DNA of 64,000 nt from Brachypodium distachyon (GCF_000005505.3 NC_016133.3:31737008-31801007); one strand, 5' to 3'; shown: positions 1 to 12,475, counted from the stretch's first letter. Program-made: numbers and translations. The notes: generated from the sequence alone by a model not told the origin.

Positions 1-720
1 GGTCTTTGGACTTCTATTGCTCTCTCACATCCCCTCTCAGAGATTAGTGTAACCAAAGAGGAACTCATTTATTTCCTCCGTTCAACAATAATGTCTCAAG
101 TTTTGTCAAAATTTAAATATATTTAGACATGACAGCCACATTTTTTCTTCATTTCTTAGTCGACATGTGTTGAAATTTTAATGGTAGGCTAATGACAATA
201 TTTTTTATATTTTTTCAAAAATTTTAAGGAACTTTTATTTTTGAATTCAAATTTTGAGGCTCAAACAAAATATGCCATTTTTATGCTGATCATTTGCCAA
301 ATTAAGCTAAAATTTTAGTAGAAGGTTGAGAACATGATTTTCTCCATTTGTTCAGAAATTTTTGGACCAAAATAATGTTAGTTCGCTCGGTCAAAATCTG
401 ACACGTATGCGAAAATCATCTTTTGCCAGGAGGGTGAGGATAATTTAAACAACATGAATAATTAAGTGTTGTGTTCTAAACGGTATTAAAGTTCAGAGGG
501 ATGATTTAAACTGCATAGTTAGTTTTTTAGGGACTGCATGGTTAGTTAAGGGACGTGATATAAACTTATCTCTTAGTTTTACGACTAACAAAAGTTATCT
601 CACACTGCTCTGCAGTTGCATGTTCTCCATGGCCCACTACAAACCACGTCCCTGGGAATTGAATATATTTTTCCAAAGACAAAGTTTCAAGCCTTTGAGC
701 TGCTGTTTAAATTCTATTAC

Positions 721-845
721 TACCTCCGTCCAACAAAAAATGTCTCGATTTTGATCAAATTTAAATGCATCTATACAGTAAATCATGTTCAGATACATCC
801 AAATTTTGACAAACTTGAGACATTTTTTGTTGGACGGAGGAAGTA
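721..845. mobile_element. Stowaway-type MITE
   Basis: The terminal inverted repeats read CCTCCGTCCAACAAAAAATG on the left and its near-complement on the right, flanked by TA on both sides. It belongs to the same subfamily as the copies at 4558, 46523 and 60614. Confidence 0.85.
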
Positions 846-2166
846 TCTCTTATGTTCACTCTGGCATTAAAATTAAAAAGGCAGATACTCCATATTTATT
901 AGTATGCATATGTGAATAGCGGTAGTTGCAGAAACAATTGCAATTTATTTGTGTTGGTTGCATTTACAACCTCTCGAGGGAATTCTTTCCCATTGCTGTG
1001 CACTTAAAGATGCTACTAGATGCAATATGTAGGGATATAATTTATCGTTGATGTCATTATTTGAGCAATACAATTCATTGAATTGAAATAGGCATTTCTA
1101 GATTTATTTATGTTTTTATAATGTTTGTCTAATTCTCTATGCTATTTATTTTTCTGATATGACATTTAACGTGTGTTTAGGATAGCTCCATCACCAATTT
1201 GGAAAGACTTCGCGTACGACGAAAGGTGCACGATTTGCGTACAATTTCATCAAGACCACAACACATGCCATCAACGGTACGCATGAACTGTCGTACATTT
1301 TTTAATCGTATGTGTACGTCGTACATTATTTATCGTATGTGTAGTTCTCCCACAGATTTGGTAGGGCTGGCATCAATAGTTCTATTTCTCATGGAGCTAA
1401 AGCTGAGAGTATTTATGAGATGCTTACTAATCTTATCTTATTGTATTTCAGAAGTAAACACAGCTGTAGATCAATGAAAAATTAAAGTTATGAATGATCA
1501 GCTCTACCAAATATATGGAGCATAGTTTGGTGGTTTTGCCTTGCTTGATCGATGTATTTTTTTTTTATCAAACTTGCTAATAAATCAATAAAATGTGGCT
1601 GTGTGCATCATTTTGATGCAGAGACCGGGATTTCATCCTATTTTTCGAAAGTAAAATAAAATTTATGGACCTAAAGCTGTCTAGAGACATTTTTTTTGGA
1701 ATTGCCAAAGAAACACCTCTACTTATCAATCGAGAAAAATTAGATGCAAACTTCGCAGTGAGGGAATTTTGGTGATCGGAGGGGAATCAAAATCCAGGCT
1801 TAGTTCGTTCCTACTACTGAGTACGGAGTACAAGAGTCCGAGGACTTGTCGCTGTCGCTGTCGTAGTACCTCGTCGAGCCTCGTCGGTCAGTATCACGCT
1901 CGGTGGCGCATTTGGGCCTCGTCGGTCAGTCTTGCGTCCGCGAAGGGTACGGGCCCAGATTGACTCGGCCACGCGATTCTCCAAAAATAAGAAAACGATG
2001 GGCTCGGCTATGCGGGTCCGACCGACTCCCCTGCTTGACACGTCACCTACAAGGCCTACGAGCGCAGCAGCGGTTTTCGGTAATACGGAGTACGTTACTC
2101 GTCGAGCCTACCAGACGCGGCAGCAGCTTCTCGTCGAGCCCAAACAAAGACCGACGACTCAGGTCA

Positions 2167-2190
2167 GGGAGAGAGAGAGAGAGAGAGGGA
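2167..2190. repeat. (GA)n microsatellite in the presumed 5' leader
   Basis: A GA dinucleotide run lies about 80 bases upstream of the prolyl 4-hydroxylase start codon. GA/CT runs are common in plant 5' UTRs; no specific role can be read here. Confidence 0.7.
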
Positions 2191-2265
2191 GGGAGAGCTA
2201 AACCCGGCGGTGCCGGTGCCGGTGAGGCGAGACCCGAAGCCAGAGCGGGTGGTGCCGCCGCGGGG

Positions 2266-5200
2266 ATGGCGAGCAGGGCGGCGGGGAGGGGCGGGAGGCC
2301 GCTGCTTGGGGGCGGCGGCGCGGGAGGAGGGAGGCGGGCAGGGAAGCCGTCCAAGGCGATCCTGGCCGCGCTGCTGCTGGCGCTGGCTGCGCTGCTGCTC
2401 CTCCTGGCGCTGGGCGCGCTCTCGCTCCCCGCCGGCTCCGACGGCGCGGACGGCCGCGGCGCCGCGCTCTCGCTCCACCGCCCGCGCTTCCGCAGATCCG
2501 CCTCCGAGTCGTGCGTTCCGTTCGCTGCCTCACGATCTGCCGTGTTCCCTCCCCTCATATACGCGCCGTCCTTCCTGAGATTGACGCTTTTTTCGTTTTG
2601 CTGTGCAGGAGGCTGGAGATGCGCGGGGAGAAGGGGGAGCCGTGGACGGAGGTGCTGTCGTGGGAGCCACGGGCGTTCCTATACCACAACTTCCTCGTGA
2701 GTATCTTGCCTCATTCTGTTTTAGGTTTCGGGGGAACGTGGTCTGCACCTTTAGGTGTTCTGTTGGTTCTAGTATGCAGTTTTGCTTCATGGTTAAGGAG
2801 ATCTCGACGTGTAGCTGGGATTGTAGGCGATTCTTGAATTCCTAGTTAAGAGTTTGGTGCTAACATTGGCCCATCCGTACCAGATTAGATTGCACCAAGT
2901 AAACCTGAAATTTTTGTACGTCGGTCGCAAGAATGCCGGATGAAATTAGTTATGCTGCAAATTAGATGCCAAAATTGTGGATTTAAGGACTCAGTTCTAG
3001 ATGTCAGCGCCGCCATTGCCAATTTTTACTCTGGTCTATTGTATATGCCGTACATCTCGACATGGCTCTGATTATGCTCTACATGTGTTGAAAAGTGTAA
3101 GCAGTTGAGCACCACACCGGACACTATGCATTTAGGAACCGTCACATAGTTTGAGCTTTGATGCTGCTTGATTGACAAGTCAGGAGCTCAAACTCAGGTC
3201 TTGAGGCACATAGGTTTGGGAGAAGCAATGCATTATTGCAGGTGGATGATAAAATATCAACACTTTGTACAACTAGAAAATTGAAATTCTATTAGTAGTA
3301 TGCAAAATGTCTTTGAAAGGTGTTTACTTTTTATGAGATGGCATAGTAGGTGATTAAGAAATATCAGGAGTGTATTTATACCTGGCTGGTATTACTGGAA
3401 CTATTTTTTTTCCAATTTAGTTTGTTTCACATAGTGATCAGGGTATGACCGACTTTACCGTTGTTTTCAGTCCAAGGAAGAATGTGAGTATTTGATTTCA
3501 TTGGCAAAGCCTCACATGAAGAAGTCGACAGTGGTTGATTCGGCAACTGGAGGTAGTAAAGATAGCAGGTTTGGACATTGCAAAACTCTTCTTTCTTTAG
3601 GAATTGTCACCGCAACTGTGATGCATGCTTACACTTAATGAAATGTATTCAGGGTAAGAACAAGTTCAGGAACGTTTCTTAGAAGAGGCCAGGACAAAGT
3701 AATCCGTACCATTGAGAAAAGAATATCAGATTTCACCTTCATACCTGCAGGTATGAAATACTTATCATAGATAACTGTAAGTTGAAGTGTTTACCTATTA
3801 TAATTTTTTCCTACTATGCTAAGGAACACATTTTACTGCTGAATTTAAGGTTTCAATTATACATCGAGCACATTGTATTGTTCATATCGAGAACTCAGCT
3901 TTAATTCAACATAAACAAATTGGACCCGCGCCTGAAAAATCAGTTAAAAAATCGTTCTATTTAGCTCAAATTTAAACTAAACTGAAATTTAATTTTGTAA
4001 ACTTCGGTTCTAGGCCTGACATGATACAGTAGTCTGTCGTTGTGGTATAACTACAAAGTTTTGATTATCACGTAGTGCTGCGTTTTCATGACTCACCAAA
4101 AGTGCATTTAACTGGGACTTATTTTGAATACTGAAGCTACAAACTACTCAAATTATTAGTATGTTACAGAGTATAATACTGCATTTCCGTAACCTGGTAT
4201 TGTGACAGTTATGTTCAGGGACAATTATCAAGTTTATATGAATTGGCAGCAAGCATATCATTGATGATTGCACTGTTTGCCTTCTGTTAGCAGTATGTGC
4301 AAGTTTACGCCGCTCATTCCAAATGTCTGAGACCCTGATTTGATAAACGGTGTTACACATCACATTGATGTGAACAGTTATTAGCTGTCACACTATCTCG
4401 TTCTTAATTTAAGATACTTGGATGCTAGGTACTACTAGGTTTTTTTTTACTGCTAGCATAAGGCACCATAAAATGGTTCTGTGGCGGGCATTTTCCCAAT
4501 AAGGTCTTCGCCATTAATTTCGATCTTTGATATAGCATGTTGAGTGGTAAAAACTAATATTCCCTCCGTCCAACAAAGGATGTGTCAACTTTGACCAAAT
4601 TTGAATGAATTTATGCACTAAGTCATGTCTAGATACATCCAAATTTTGATAAACTTGAGACATCTTTTGTTGGACGGAGGGAGTATTTGAAAATTGTGTA
4701 ACTACACCAAAAATTCGACGCGTTCATACTGTAGCCAAATTGTTCAGAAAAATTGCATCTGTACTTGAGAGTTGAGACAGCCACCTTTACGTGCTCATAC
4801 ATGCCAAAGTCAAACTTCTCATATTTAACTAGAAAGTACATGTCATACTCTTCCCAAAATGATATAAAATGATCTAAGTACTAAATTTTGCACTCTAGTA
4901 CATCCTTGAAATTTGGGTACGTTGAAATGTTGTACATTTGAATGAAAAGGAACATGCTGTACATGTCTAAAGATAAGGATGTACATGAGGGATCTTCACT
5001 CCAGTTTAATGAAACAGGAAAAAAAAACTAGTCCGTTGCAGCCAAATCACATGGCCAGTCCTTGCTGAATGTGAATAGGAATTGTCAAATTCAATGCTTT
5101 ATTCCTTAGGAGTTGCACTAAATTTTAAAGCGCATATAAATGATGGATGCAAACCACTTACCCCACTTGAGTTCTTGAAGGTTTAAGGTTCAAGCTTGGA

Positions 5201-5875
5201 AGCACTAGTTATTGTGTTCCACAGCTACTTCGTATATCCCATTGAAAGTTTGCTTAAAATGTGATTCTATTTTGCTTTATTTTTATCTCATAACTTGTGC
5301 AGAGAATGGAGAGGGCCTTCAAGTTCTCCACTATGAAGTTGGACAGAAGTATGAACCTCACTTTGATTACTTCCATGATGATTTCAACACCAAAAACGGA
5401 GGCCAGCGTATAGCAACTCTTCTTATGTACCTGTATGTATTGCGGTATAGGTTCTTTTATATATGTGCAACAAAGGGGATTCAATTGACATTCTTTTCTT
5501 TTGTGCCAACTGAATTAGTTCGGATGTTGAAGAGGGTGGTGAGACCGTGTTTCCTTCTGCTAAAGTGAATAGCAGCTCAATACCATTTTATAATGAGCTG
5601 TCTGAATGTGCAAAGAGGGGTATATCTGTCAAACCAAAGATGGGAGATGCATTGCTTTTCTGGAGCATGAGGCCTGATGGAACCCTGGATCCCACAAGCC
5701 TTCACGGTGAGATTCTAATAGTTTATGCAATGACACATTGTCCTGCATCAAAAAAAATGCTACAGTGCACTGACTCTTCTGTCCATCTGCAATTATTTTA
5801 GGGGGGTGTCCAGTAATAAAAGGTGACAAATGGTCATCTACAAAGTGGATTCGTGTTCATGAGTACAAAGTTTAG
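2266..5875 (+). CDS. P4H: Prolyl 4-hydroxylase, membrane-anchored, Fe(II)/2-oxoglutarate dependent
   Basis: Seven exons join in frame to 306 residues: 2266-2510, 2609-2696, 3471-3568, 3653-3750, 5303-5432, 5519-5706, 5802-5875. Family members hydroxylate proline in secretory proteins such as extensins and arabinogalactan proteins, in the ER/Golgi. The start is the first ATG before a short basic tail and a single hydrophobic segment (about residues 31-54), which fits a type II membrane anchor. The catalytic domain carries the iron ligands H196 and D198 (HFD), the distal H282, and K292 ten residues later for 2-oxoglutarate, all in the spacing expected of the family. Length is usual for plant P4Hs (about 290-310). 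All introns are GT-AG. Intron 4 (3751-5302) holds a MITE. The gene looks intact; the exact substrate cannot be predicted. Confidence 0.95.
4558..4685. mobile_element. Stowaway-type MITE in P4H intron 4
   Basis: TA-flanked element with ends CCCTCCGTCCAACAAAGGAT and its complement. It sits well away from both splice sites of the host intron. Confidence 0.88.
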
Positions 5876-6399
5876 GCATAACAAACCGGAGACTTAAGGT
5901 ACTAGTCATCTTTTGTGTTCGTTCTTCCTGAGGTGGCCTCTGAAAGCTATCAACGAATTTAGAATTAATCGTAGATTTTTGTTTGCAACTATTTGCAGGT
6001 TATGCACCAATTCTTGAATATGTGGACGTTTTAGCACATGATGAGGACTCCAGTTTTCCATACAGGATCGCTTACATTTTTTTTTCTAGCTTAACCAAGG
6101 TTTTGTCTTGGTCGCTTTGTTGTACATTAACTTGTTGATTAGGCTTATGAACCATGATCATTCAGAGATGTATTTGTTGAGTGTATAAATAATCAGTTGC
6201 CCTCCTATTGCAAATCGAGATAGTAATTGGTGTGAAACTCGAAAATGTTCTTCAGCCCTCAAGAGACTGGTCGCCTGGTATCGTGGTCATTAATCTCCTT
6301 GGGATCAGCAATTCATTATGCTATTGTGCTATTTATTATGTTGTGACTCTGTTTTGGATTGCGTGTGATGTTACGGTAACATATCTGGTAAAAAAGTGG

Positions 6400-6517
6400 T
6401 ACTCCCTCCGATCCATATTAATTGTTTTAAATTTGTCCAAATATGGATGTATCTATATCTAAAACTGCATTTAGATACATGTAATATTTCGATAATTAAT
6501 ATGGATGGGAGGAAGTA
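6400..6517. mobile_element. Stowaway-type MITE
   Basis: TA-flanked, with ends CTCCCTCCGATCCATATTAA and its diverged complement; the central part is the TGTATCTA..TAGATACATG core shared by most copies in this window. Confidence 0.88.
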
Positions 6518-6524
6518 ACATATT

Positions 6525-6639
6525 TACTCCCTCCGATCTTAAATTGTTGTCGAAATATTACATATATCTATACGCTTTTTAAGAATAATAAATCCATATT
6601 TGACAAATTTAAGTCAAAAATTTAGGATAAGAGAGAGTA
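6525..6639. mobile_element. Stowaway-type MITE
   Basis: TA-flanked, with left end CTCCCTCCGATCTTAAATTG and a diverged right end. It lies 7 bases from the preceding MITE. Confidence 0.8.
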
Positions 6640-7135
6640 GTTACCATTTTTTTTTCATTTATTACCATGTCATGTTATCAAAATGTCTAGTTGGCATTCA
6701 TGTTACTAGCTAAGTTACTTTCACTATAAGTTCATGTTACCGAATGTATTTTCAGGACGTATATAAGTATTTTCCTTTGTCCAACATATAATTTCCTCTG
6801 GTCTAGCCCACCTGATTGTGCTCGTGATATAAGATGTTTAGCTTTGTCTTTGTCTCAAGTTAGAAAATTAAATTTTATAATAAATACTAACACATACAAT
6901 ATCAATTAAATTTAAAAAATATAAAATATGTATCATGACGAATCTAATAAAACTTATTTAAAGTTGTAAACTGTACGGTAGCTACACTGATTTCTTGGAC
7001 CAAACTCCCGGCAGCTCAGCTCCTGGACCCGTTTCAGAAGCTATGCAGTAAACCAATCGTCACGCTTTGATGGTCTGAAGAAAAGGGCTAACGCTATGTC
7101 AGCCTCCTCCTCCACCTCGCATGCTCCAATGACTG

Positions 7136-7353
7136 ATGGCGTGTTTGGTTGGGCTGACGTGCTGCTGCAGGAGAAGAAACGACAGAAAGAGACACGCCGT
7201 TGCACGAGAAAAACTTCGGTCTGGAAGTTTCTTGCGTGAAGGCTCAAGGCCTCCTTTTGCAGCCGGTGCAGGCCAAGACCATGCAGGAAACCAAATGAAT
7301 CAATTTTTGCAGTTCACCTGGCCCGTGAGGGATACCAAACACAACACGCCCTG
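7136..7353. mobile_element. Small inverted-repeat element, possibly a hAT-type MITE
   Basis: The left end reads TGGCGTGTTTGGTT and the right end is a near-complement (ACCAAACACAACACGCCCTG), about 218 bases apart. The flanks are AATGACTG (7128-7135) and AATGACTC (7354-7361), a 7-of-8 match that would fit an 8-bp target duplication. The superfamily is uncertain; the ends also resemble Harbinger/Tourist termini. Confidence 0.5.
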
Positions 7354-8425
7354 AATGACTCCAATCTAGTACACCGATATCCTCCCGTTGATAAACTAGG
7401 CTGGAGACCAACATCAAAAGGACTCACGGGCATAGACTTTGCAAAGTGCCCCCTGACGGCGTGACCAGAAGCTACTTGACCCCCATCGACGAGGTGCCTT
7501 GTGTTATTTATAGCAAGTGTTACATGCTTGTCTTTTCCGTTTCTCCTGTTGTTTATTAACTCCATCGTGAGGACCTCTGAGGCTTGCTCGGTTGGGGAAA
7601 TTGAATTGCAATCTCATCAATCCCTATTGATCCCCTCCGGGCTAGGCATAATCGAAATAGGCCTGATGTGTTTTCTATTTCAGCTGCAGTTAATCCCCTG
7701 ACCCTGACCCTGTGTACTAATACAGAAATACGAAAATGAAGGATTTGCTATGTCCTATCCACTTGAATCATGTAGGATTTCGTTTACCCCAAAGTTTTGC
7801 ACCAAAAGATTTCTACCAACAGGTTGGAGTGGCTGAAATTTCTTACATATTTTTTTTGACGAAAAAACAGCAGCACTGCTTTTCATTAATTAAGACGAAA
7901 AAACAATTTAACAGAGTTAATTACAAAGTCGAGAGGGAGGACGAACCCTAAAATTTCCTATGATATAGATCTGTGCATTTGATCGAGAAATATCTGATTT
8001 GTAGTGCTTGTTTAAGATTAAATGAGTGTGTGCGGTTAAAAAATAAGTATTTTATGAAATAGAAAGAGTCGAAAAAAGAACGTGAAAAAGGTGGAATCCA
8101 CGAGTTTTGATTTACGTGCAACCTGTTTCTTCCTATGCTCGTGTGGCATGCTCGGAGGTGAATTGTTTGAGATGCCGTTAATCAGAGTCGCGCTTGACAT
8201 CCAGGCGGTGAGCAGCTCGAGGGCTCGATGGCAAAGCGACAGCGAACACTCGACGTGTCGCTTGACGCTCACTCCGGAGGTGCCAGCGACGCCGAAAAAC
8301 CCAGCAGAAACAATATGGGACATGGTGGTGGCGACGAGGTGGGAAGCCTCCACGCCAGAGAACCCCCGCACGGCGAGCCCACCTCCTCCACCACCTCCTC
8401 CAAGAAGCGGCGACTCGCGCACGCC

Positions 8426-11024
8426 ATGGACGACCGCTTCTTCCCCAACGAGCTCCCCGACTTCGTCGCCGAGGCCACCGACGCAGACGGCGACCCTCCC
8501 GCCGCCGGCCTCCTCGGCCTGCTCTCCCTCCCCTACCCCAAGCTCTCCGACCGGCTGCTCCGCGCCGCCCTCCGGCTCAAAGACAAGGTATGCATGTCCG
8601 ATCTTGGCTTGCGCTCTTAGTTTGGTTTCGTGGCGCACGCAGTCACGCACGCGAGGTGCTCGACTGATTGTGGGTTGCGCCGCGCTCCATGCCTGCAGGT
8701 CGTGGAGGAGACGTGGACCAAGGCGGGGGGCCATGTTACGGACTACACGCTCTACACGGGCGCGCTCGGGACGGCGCTCCTGCTATTCAAGTCCTTCCAG
8801 GTCAACGGCGACCGCCGCGATCTCACCCTCGCCGGCGAGATTGTCCAAGCGTGCGACCTCGCGTCAAATGGCCTACCGTAAGATGGCGGTTCCTTTTCGT
8901 AGTTCTTTTGGCTAGATTGTTCTGGCCGTTGTTACGAAATGAATCAATGATCGCCGGGGTGGAAGGCGCAGGTTCTTGACTTTCATTTGTGGAAGAGCCG
9001 GCGTCTGTGCTCTCGGAGCAGTGATCGCGAAGCATTGCAATGATCAGTTGATGGTGACCCACTATCTGAGCTCGTTTGATGAGGTGAACAACTGATGGTG
9101 TGATTGGTATTCCTAATGTTGTAAGCAGAATTCTCTTACATTTGTCATTTTGTAGATAACTGTCACAGACAAAGTTCCAAATGAGTTACTGTATGGAAGG
9201 GCAGGATATTTGTGGGCTTGTTTATTTCTAAATGAGCATCTCAGTGAGAAGACAATTCCTGCTGAACACATCGTATGTTGACGCCGTTCCTCTCTTTCAC
9301 ATTAGAGATAAGTCCACTTTATCCCCCTAATTGCAACCCCGAACTATGATTTGGTTTAAATTACCTCAGTAAACTCTGGGTTCCCCTCCTTGTCAATTGA
9401 CATATTTAAACATGTTTGACTCTGGTTTCGTCCTATTCGGCAGTGCCATGTCAGATTTTTCTTTCCTATCGTCTCTTTTCTCTCTGCTCACGGCTGAAAG
9501 TAAAGCAACAGATTTCTCTCGAACCTTATGTTAATTTGAGCTGAAATTTTACCAAGTTGGTCACTGAATTATACTTGATTTACTGAAACTTTTCAAAAAA
9601 TTCTGTGCAGTTTGAATTTTCCTGTGCTGTTTTGAATTCAAGTTCAAATTTTGGGTTCAAAATTCAAACAGCATGGAATATTTTGAAAAAAAACAGTAAA
9701 TTAGACATATTAAACAGTTTGGTAAAATTTCATATTAAACAGACATACGGTTCAAGGGAATTCTGCTGTTTTAGTTTAAGTTGTGAGGCGAGAGAAAACG
9801 GATGATGTCGCTGAGAGGAGAGAGAGAATCTGACATGGCCGTGGTGCTTAGGACAAAAACTGGAGTAAAAAATGTACAAAACGGTCAATTGACAAGGAGT
9901 TGGGCATTTTGAACGGCTTTTATAGTTTAGGTGGGTAACTTGAACCAAATCAAGGTTAGTTGAAATGTGAACCCTAGTACAAGTTCAGGTGGGTAAAGTG
10001 GACTCATCTCTTTACCCTATTTGTTTATGTATAGCTATGTGAAAGGTACATCTTCTCAAATTATGTGAAACCATGTAGAGTTCTGTGGCAAAGGACATCA
10101 TTAAGGAGGGAAGGAAGCTGTCAAACAAGGACAAGGGGAGCTGCCCACTGATGTACGAGTGGCACGGAAAGAAGTACTGGGGTGCTGCTCATGGACTTAC
10201 TGGAATCATGCATGTCCTCATGCACACTGAATTGAAACTGGATGAGCAGGATGATGTGAAGAATACTCTGCGGTACATGATCAGTAAACGCTATCCTAGT
10301 GGAAACTATCCCTCAAGTGAAGGCAGTGGATCTGATCGCTTGGTGCATTGGTGTCATGGTGCCCCTGGTGTTGCTCTTACACTCTGTAAAGCGTATCAGG
10401 TATTTTCAGAGTTACTCTCTAGCATCTTCCAGTATCCATATATGTGTGCATGTATGTCCACATAGGCAGGTGTTCTTCAGGCCTGAGCATGAGTTATAAC
10501 TGATGAGTTACCGAGCAATAGTTAGTCTATTTAGTACCCCTCCGATCCATAGTAAGTGTCTCGGATTTTGTACTAACTTAGTACAAATTTATACTAAATC
10601 TGAGACACTTATTATGGATCAGAGGGAGTATTAACTTTTGGATATCCCTTTGGTCACAATGATAAGCTAATGTTTTGTATTTCAGGTCTTTCATGACGAT
10701 CACTTCAAGCAGTCAGCTGCAGAGGCTGGTGAAGTTGTCTGGAACCGTGGTCTTCTCAAGCGAGTTGGAATATGCCATGGTGTAAGTGGGAATGCCTATG
10801 TATTCCTTTCACTTTACAGGCTAACAGGCAATGTTGAGTACCTCTACCGTGCTAAGGCTTTTGCTTGCTTTCTGCTCGAGGATGCTGATCGATTGATCGC
10901 TGAGGAGGCCATGCATGGGGGTGATCACCCATTTTCATTGTTTGAAGGGAAGGCTGGGATGGCATACTTCCTTCTGGACATGGTGAACCCATATGAATCG
11001 AGGTTTCCAGCCTACGAACTTTGA
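8426..11024 (+). CDS. GCL: LanC-like protein (GCR2/GCL family)
   Basis: Six exons join in frame to 409 residues: 8426-8587, 8699-8877, 8972-9083, 9156-9272, 10079-10399, 10686-11024. LanC-like proteins fold as an alpha-toroid with a bound zinc; animal members act as glutathione transferase-like enzymes, while plant GCR2/GCL were once proposed as ABA receptors, a claim since disputed. The zinc ligands are visible as C282 (WCHGAPG) and C327-H328 (ICHG), together with family blocks such as GRAGVCALGA and YEWHGKKYWGAAHG. I chose the ATG at 8426 because MDDRFFPNELPDF matches the usual family start and gives the usual length of about 410. An in-frame ATG at 8228 would add 66 residues of low-complexity sequence and cannot be excluded. 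Introns 4 and 5 carry inverted-repeat elements. Confidence 0.94.
9305..10010. mobile_element. ~700-bp inverted-repeat element in LanC-like intron 4
   Basis: The ends are imperfect inverted repeats that start GAGATAAGTCCACTTTA on the left and GAGATGAGTCCACTTTA on the opposite strand at the right, with matching blocks continuing inward for nearly 200 bases (for example CTCCTTGTCAATTGAC and GCCATGTCAGAT on both arms). The centre is AT-rich and no transposase is visible, so it is a non-autonomous element. The target duplication is unclear. Confidence 0.7.
10535..10630. mobile_element. Short Stowaway-type MITE in LanC-like intron 5
   Basis: TA-flanked 96-bp element with nearly perfect complementary halves (GATCCATAGTAAGTGTCTC and complement), of the same short type as the copies at 31603 and 40152. 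Confidence 0.88.
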
Positions 11025-11685
11025 GAGACAGTATCTCCCTATGCATCCTTTGAGGCCTCATGACCCATCAATCAAAGAATCTGTGTTATGTACTTATGTT
11101 TTTATCTCTGCTGGAATATGTACCTCTTGTAGAGTTCAGTGTCCCAGGCCGTGCAAACTTGGACCTTTGTGAAATATTTGTATGAGGAGGTTCTGGTAAT
11201 AATACTCATCTTTATGTTGGATACAACCAGTGTGTGTTTTGTTCTCTGTTGATTTGGAGAAGCATATCCATAGTATGTTACAAAATCATCATGAGGGTCC
11301 AAAAGAGTATATATATGCTTGGATGCAGATATCCACCAAACGGTTCTTGCTGCTGTTTTCTACTGCATATCTGCTTAAAATGTTGTCATTTTCAAATAAT
11401 TGATAACTGCAGGAGTCAACTCATACATGTGAGAGCACCAGAAAGATTAGTAGAATCTTTAAATGCGCCCTTTGTATACCAAATAGCTTACTATATCTTG
11501 TGTTTGGTCTCTGAAATTGTCAAGTCCTGACTTCTACTAGGTTGTCAGTTTCAAATAATTCTTGAAATAAAACATAAGAAATTTTCTCTTGCAAGTTGAA
11601 AATAGTCCGTACATTCTTCTTGCTGTTGGCACATAAATTCTGATATAAACAATGGTTGTTTTAACTTGATGTAAGAAGTGCTCAC

Positions 11686-11812
11686 AATCTCGTTGCAAAC
11701 TGATATTATTGGTGGTTTTAGTACAAATTTGAATTAAAACGACGACAATCTCGTTGCAAACTGATATTATTGGTGGTTTTAATGCAAATTTGAATTAAAA
11801 CGATGACAAGAA
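11686..11812. repeat. ~63-bp tandem duplication
   Basis: The block starting ACAATCTCGTTGCAAACTGA and ending ATTAAAACGA occurs twice in a row with two or three base differences. It runs into GACAAGAATTATG...CGGAGGGAG, the right end of a Stowaway element, so the duplication probably arose within a MITE. Confidence 0.85.
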
Positions 11813-12243
11813 TTATGAGTCGGAGGGAGAAATATATTGTGATAGGCAGATATCAAACGACGTAAAACTAGCTATAAAGAACATCAAGCTGCATCGGTGC
11901 TTTCTCAGTGAAGTTGTTCGGATCGAACCCTAATACCTGTAGAAAATGTGACGCATGTCCGCAGTTCTCGATTGGTCCTCATGTCATGGCCAAATATTTC
12001 ACGTGGAGGATATAGTCCTGGAAGTATCTTCCAAACATTTCGGGGTCTTCCTCTATCCTGACAGGTCAATCTCGGGAGAATGCTGGCATCGCTAATCAAC
12101 AGCCGATGGTCACAAAGAAAATTAGCAGCTCGAGGCTGAGCTGAGTACAAGTGACAAATGGTAAGGTCAAAACAAAAGCCCTCGTGATTCTGATCTCGGA
12201 CTATTTTGTCGAACGAACTCTTACAGTTTGCCTTCAAAAATAA

Positions 12244-12475
12244 TACTTCTTTGTTTTTACAAAGTATGGCCTATTGGTTTTGTTAAGACAAAACTTTGAT
12301 CAATAACATTGTATTATATGTGATTTATATGATAGCAATTGTTGGCAAGAACTTTTGAAAACGATTTTTTAATTATAAATTTCAGGTATTAAAAATTACG
12401 TATTAATAGAATAATTTTGATAAAAGTTTGTTTTAACAAAACATAGTGCGCCAAGCTTTGCAAAAAAGAGGGAGT
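12244..12475. mobile_element. Old long MITE, related to the copy at 58984
   Basis: A degenerate inverted-repeat element with TTTTGTTAAGACAAAACTTTGATCAA on the left and TTTTGATAAAAGTTTG..TTTAACAAAAC on the right. The internal order matches the better-preserved 243-bp element at 58984-59226. Its boundaries are approximate. Confidence 0.6.

Larger units (their letters stand above)
1..2265. other. Gene-free left flank and upstream region of the prolyl 4-hydroxylase gene
   Basis: No coding region could be supported here. The first 600 bases are AT-rich and look like remnants of inverted-repeat MITE-type elements, with a half Stowaway end at about 70-128 and a complete Stowaway copy at 721-845. 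From about 1790 the base composition shifts to GC-rich, as expected for a grass promoter and 5' UTR, and the short direct repeat CCTCGTCGGTCAGT occurs twice at about 1877 and 1918. Small open frames in the GC-rich part overlap each other on both strands and resemble no family, so they are treated as chance. Confidence 0.6.
5876..8425. other. Intergenic: P4H 3' flank and LanC-like upstream region
   Basis: This contains two adjacent Stowaway MITEs (6400-6517 and 6525-6639), AT-rich MITE remnants around 6780-6975, a GC-richer 218-bp inverted-repeat element (7136-7353), and from about 7964 a segment that recurs near 59.6 kb. No gene was supported. Confidence 0.6.

Noticed and set aside
2043..2558. 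Several long open frames on the minus strand and other frames across the first P4H exon
   Set aside because: They are antisense or shifted readings of GC-rich exon 1 and its leader; composition explains them, and they match no family.
7840..7920. T-rich sequence followed by GACGAAAAAACAGCAGCACTGC as a SINE or LINE tail
   Set aside because: Suggestive of a retroelement end, but no body, promoter box or target duplication could be identified.
8036..8734. 232-codon minus-strand frame over the LanC-like first exon
   Set aside because: It is the antisense shadow of a GC-rich coding exon, with no splice or family support.
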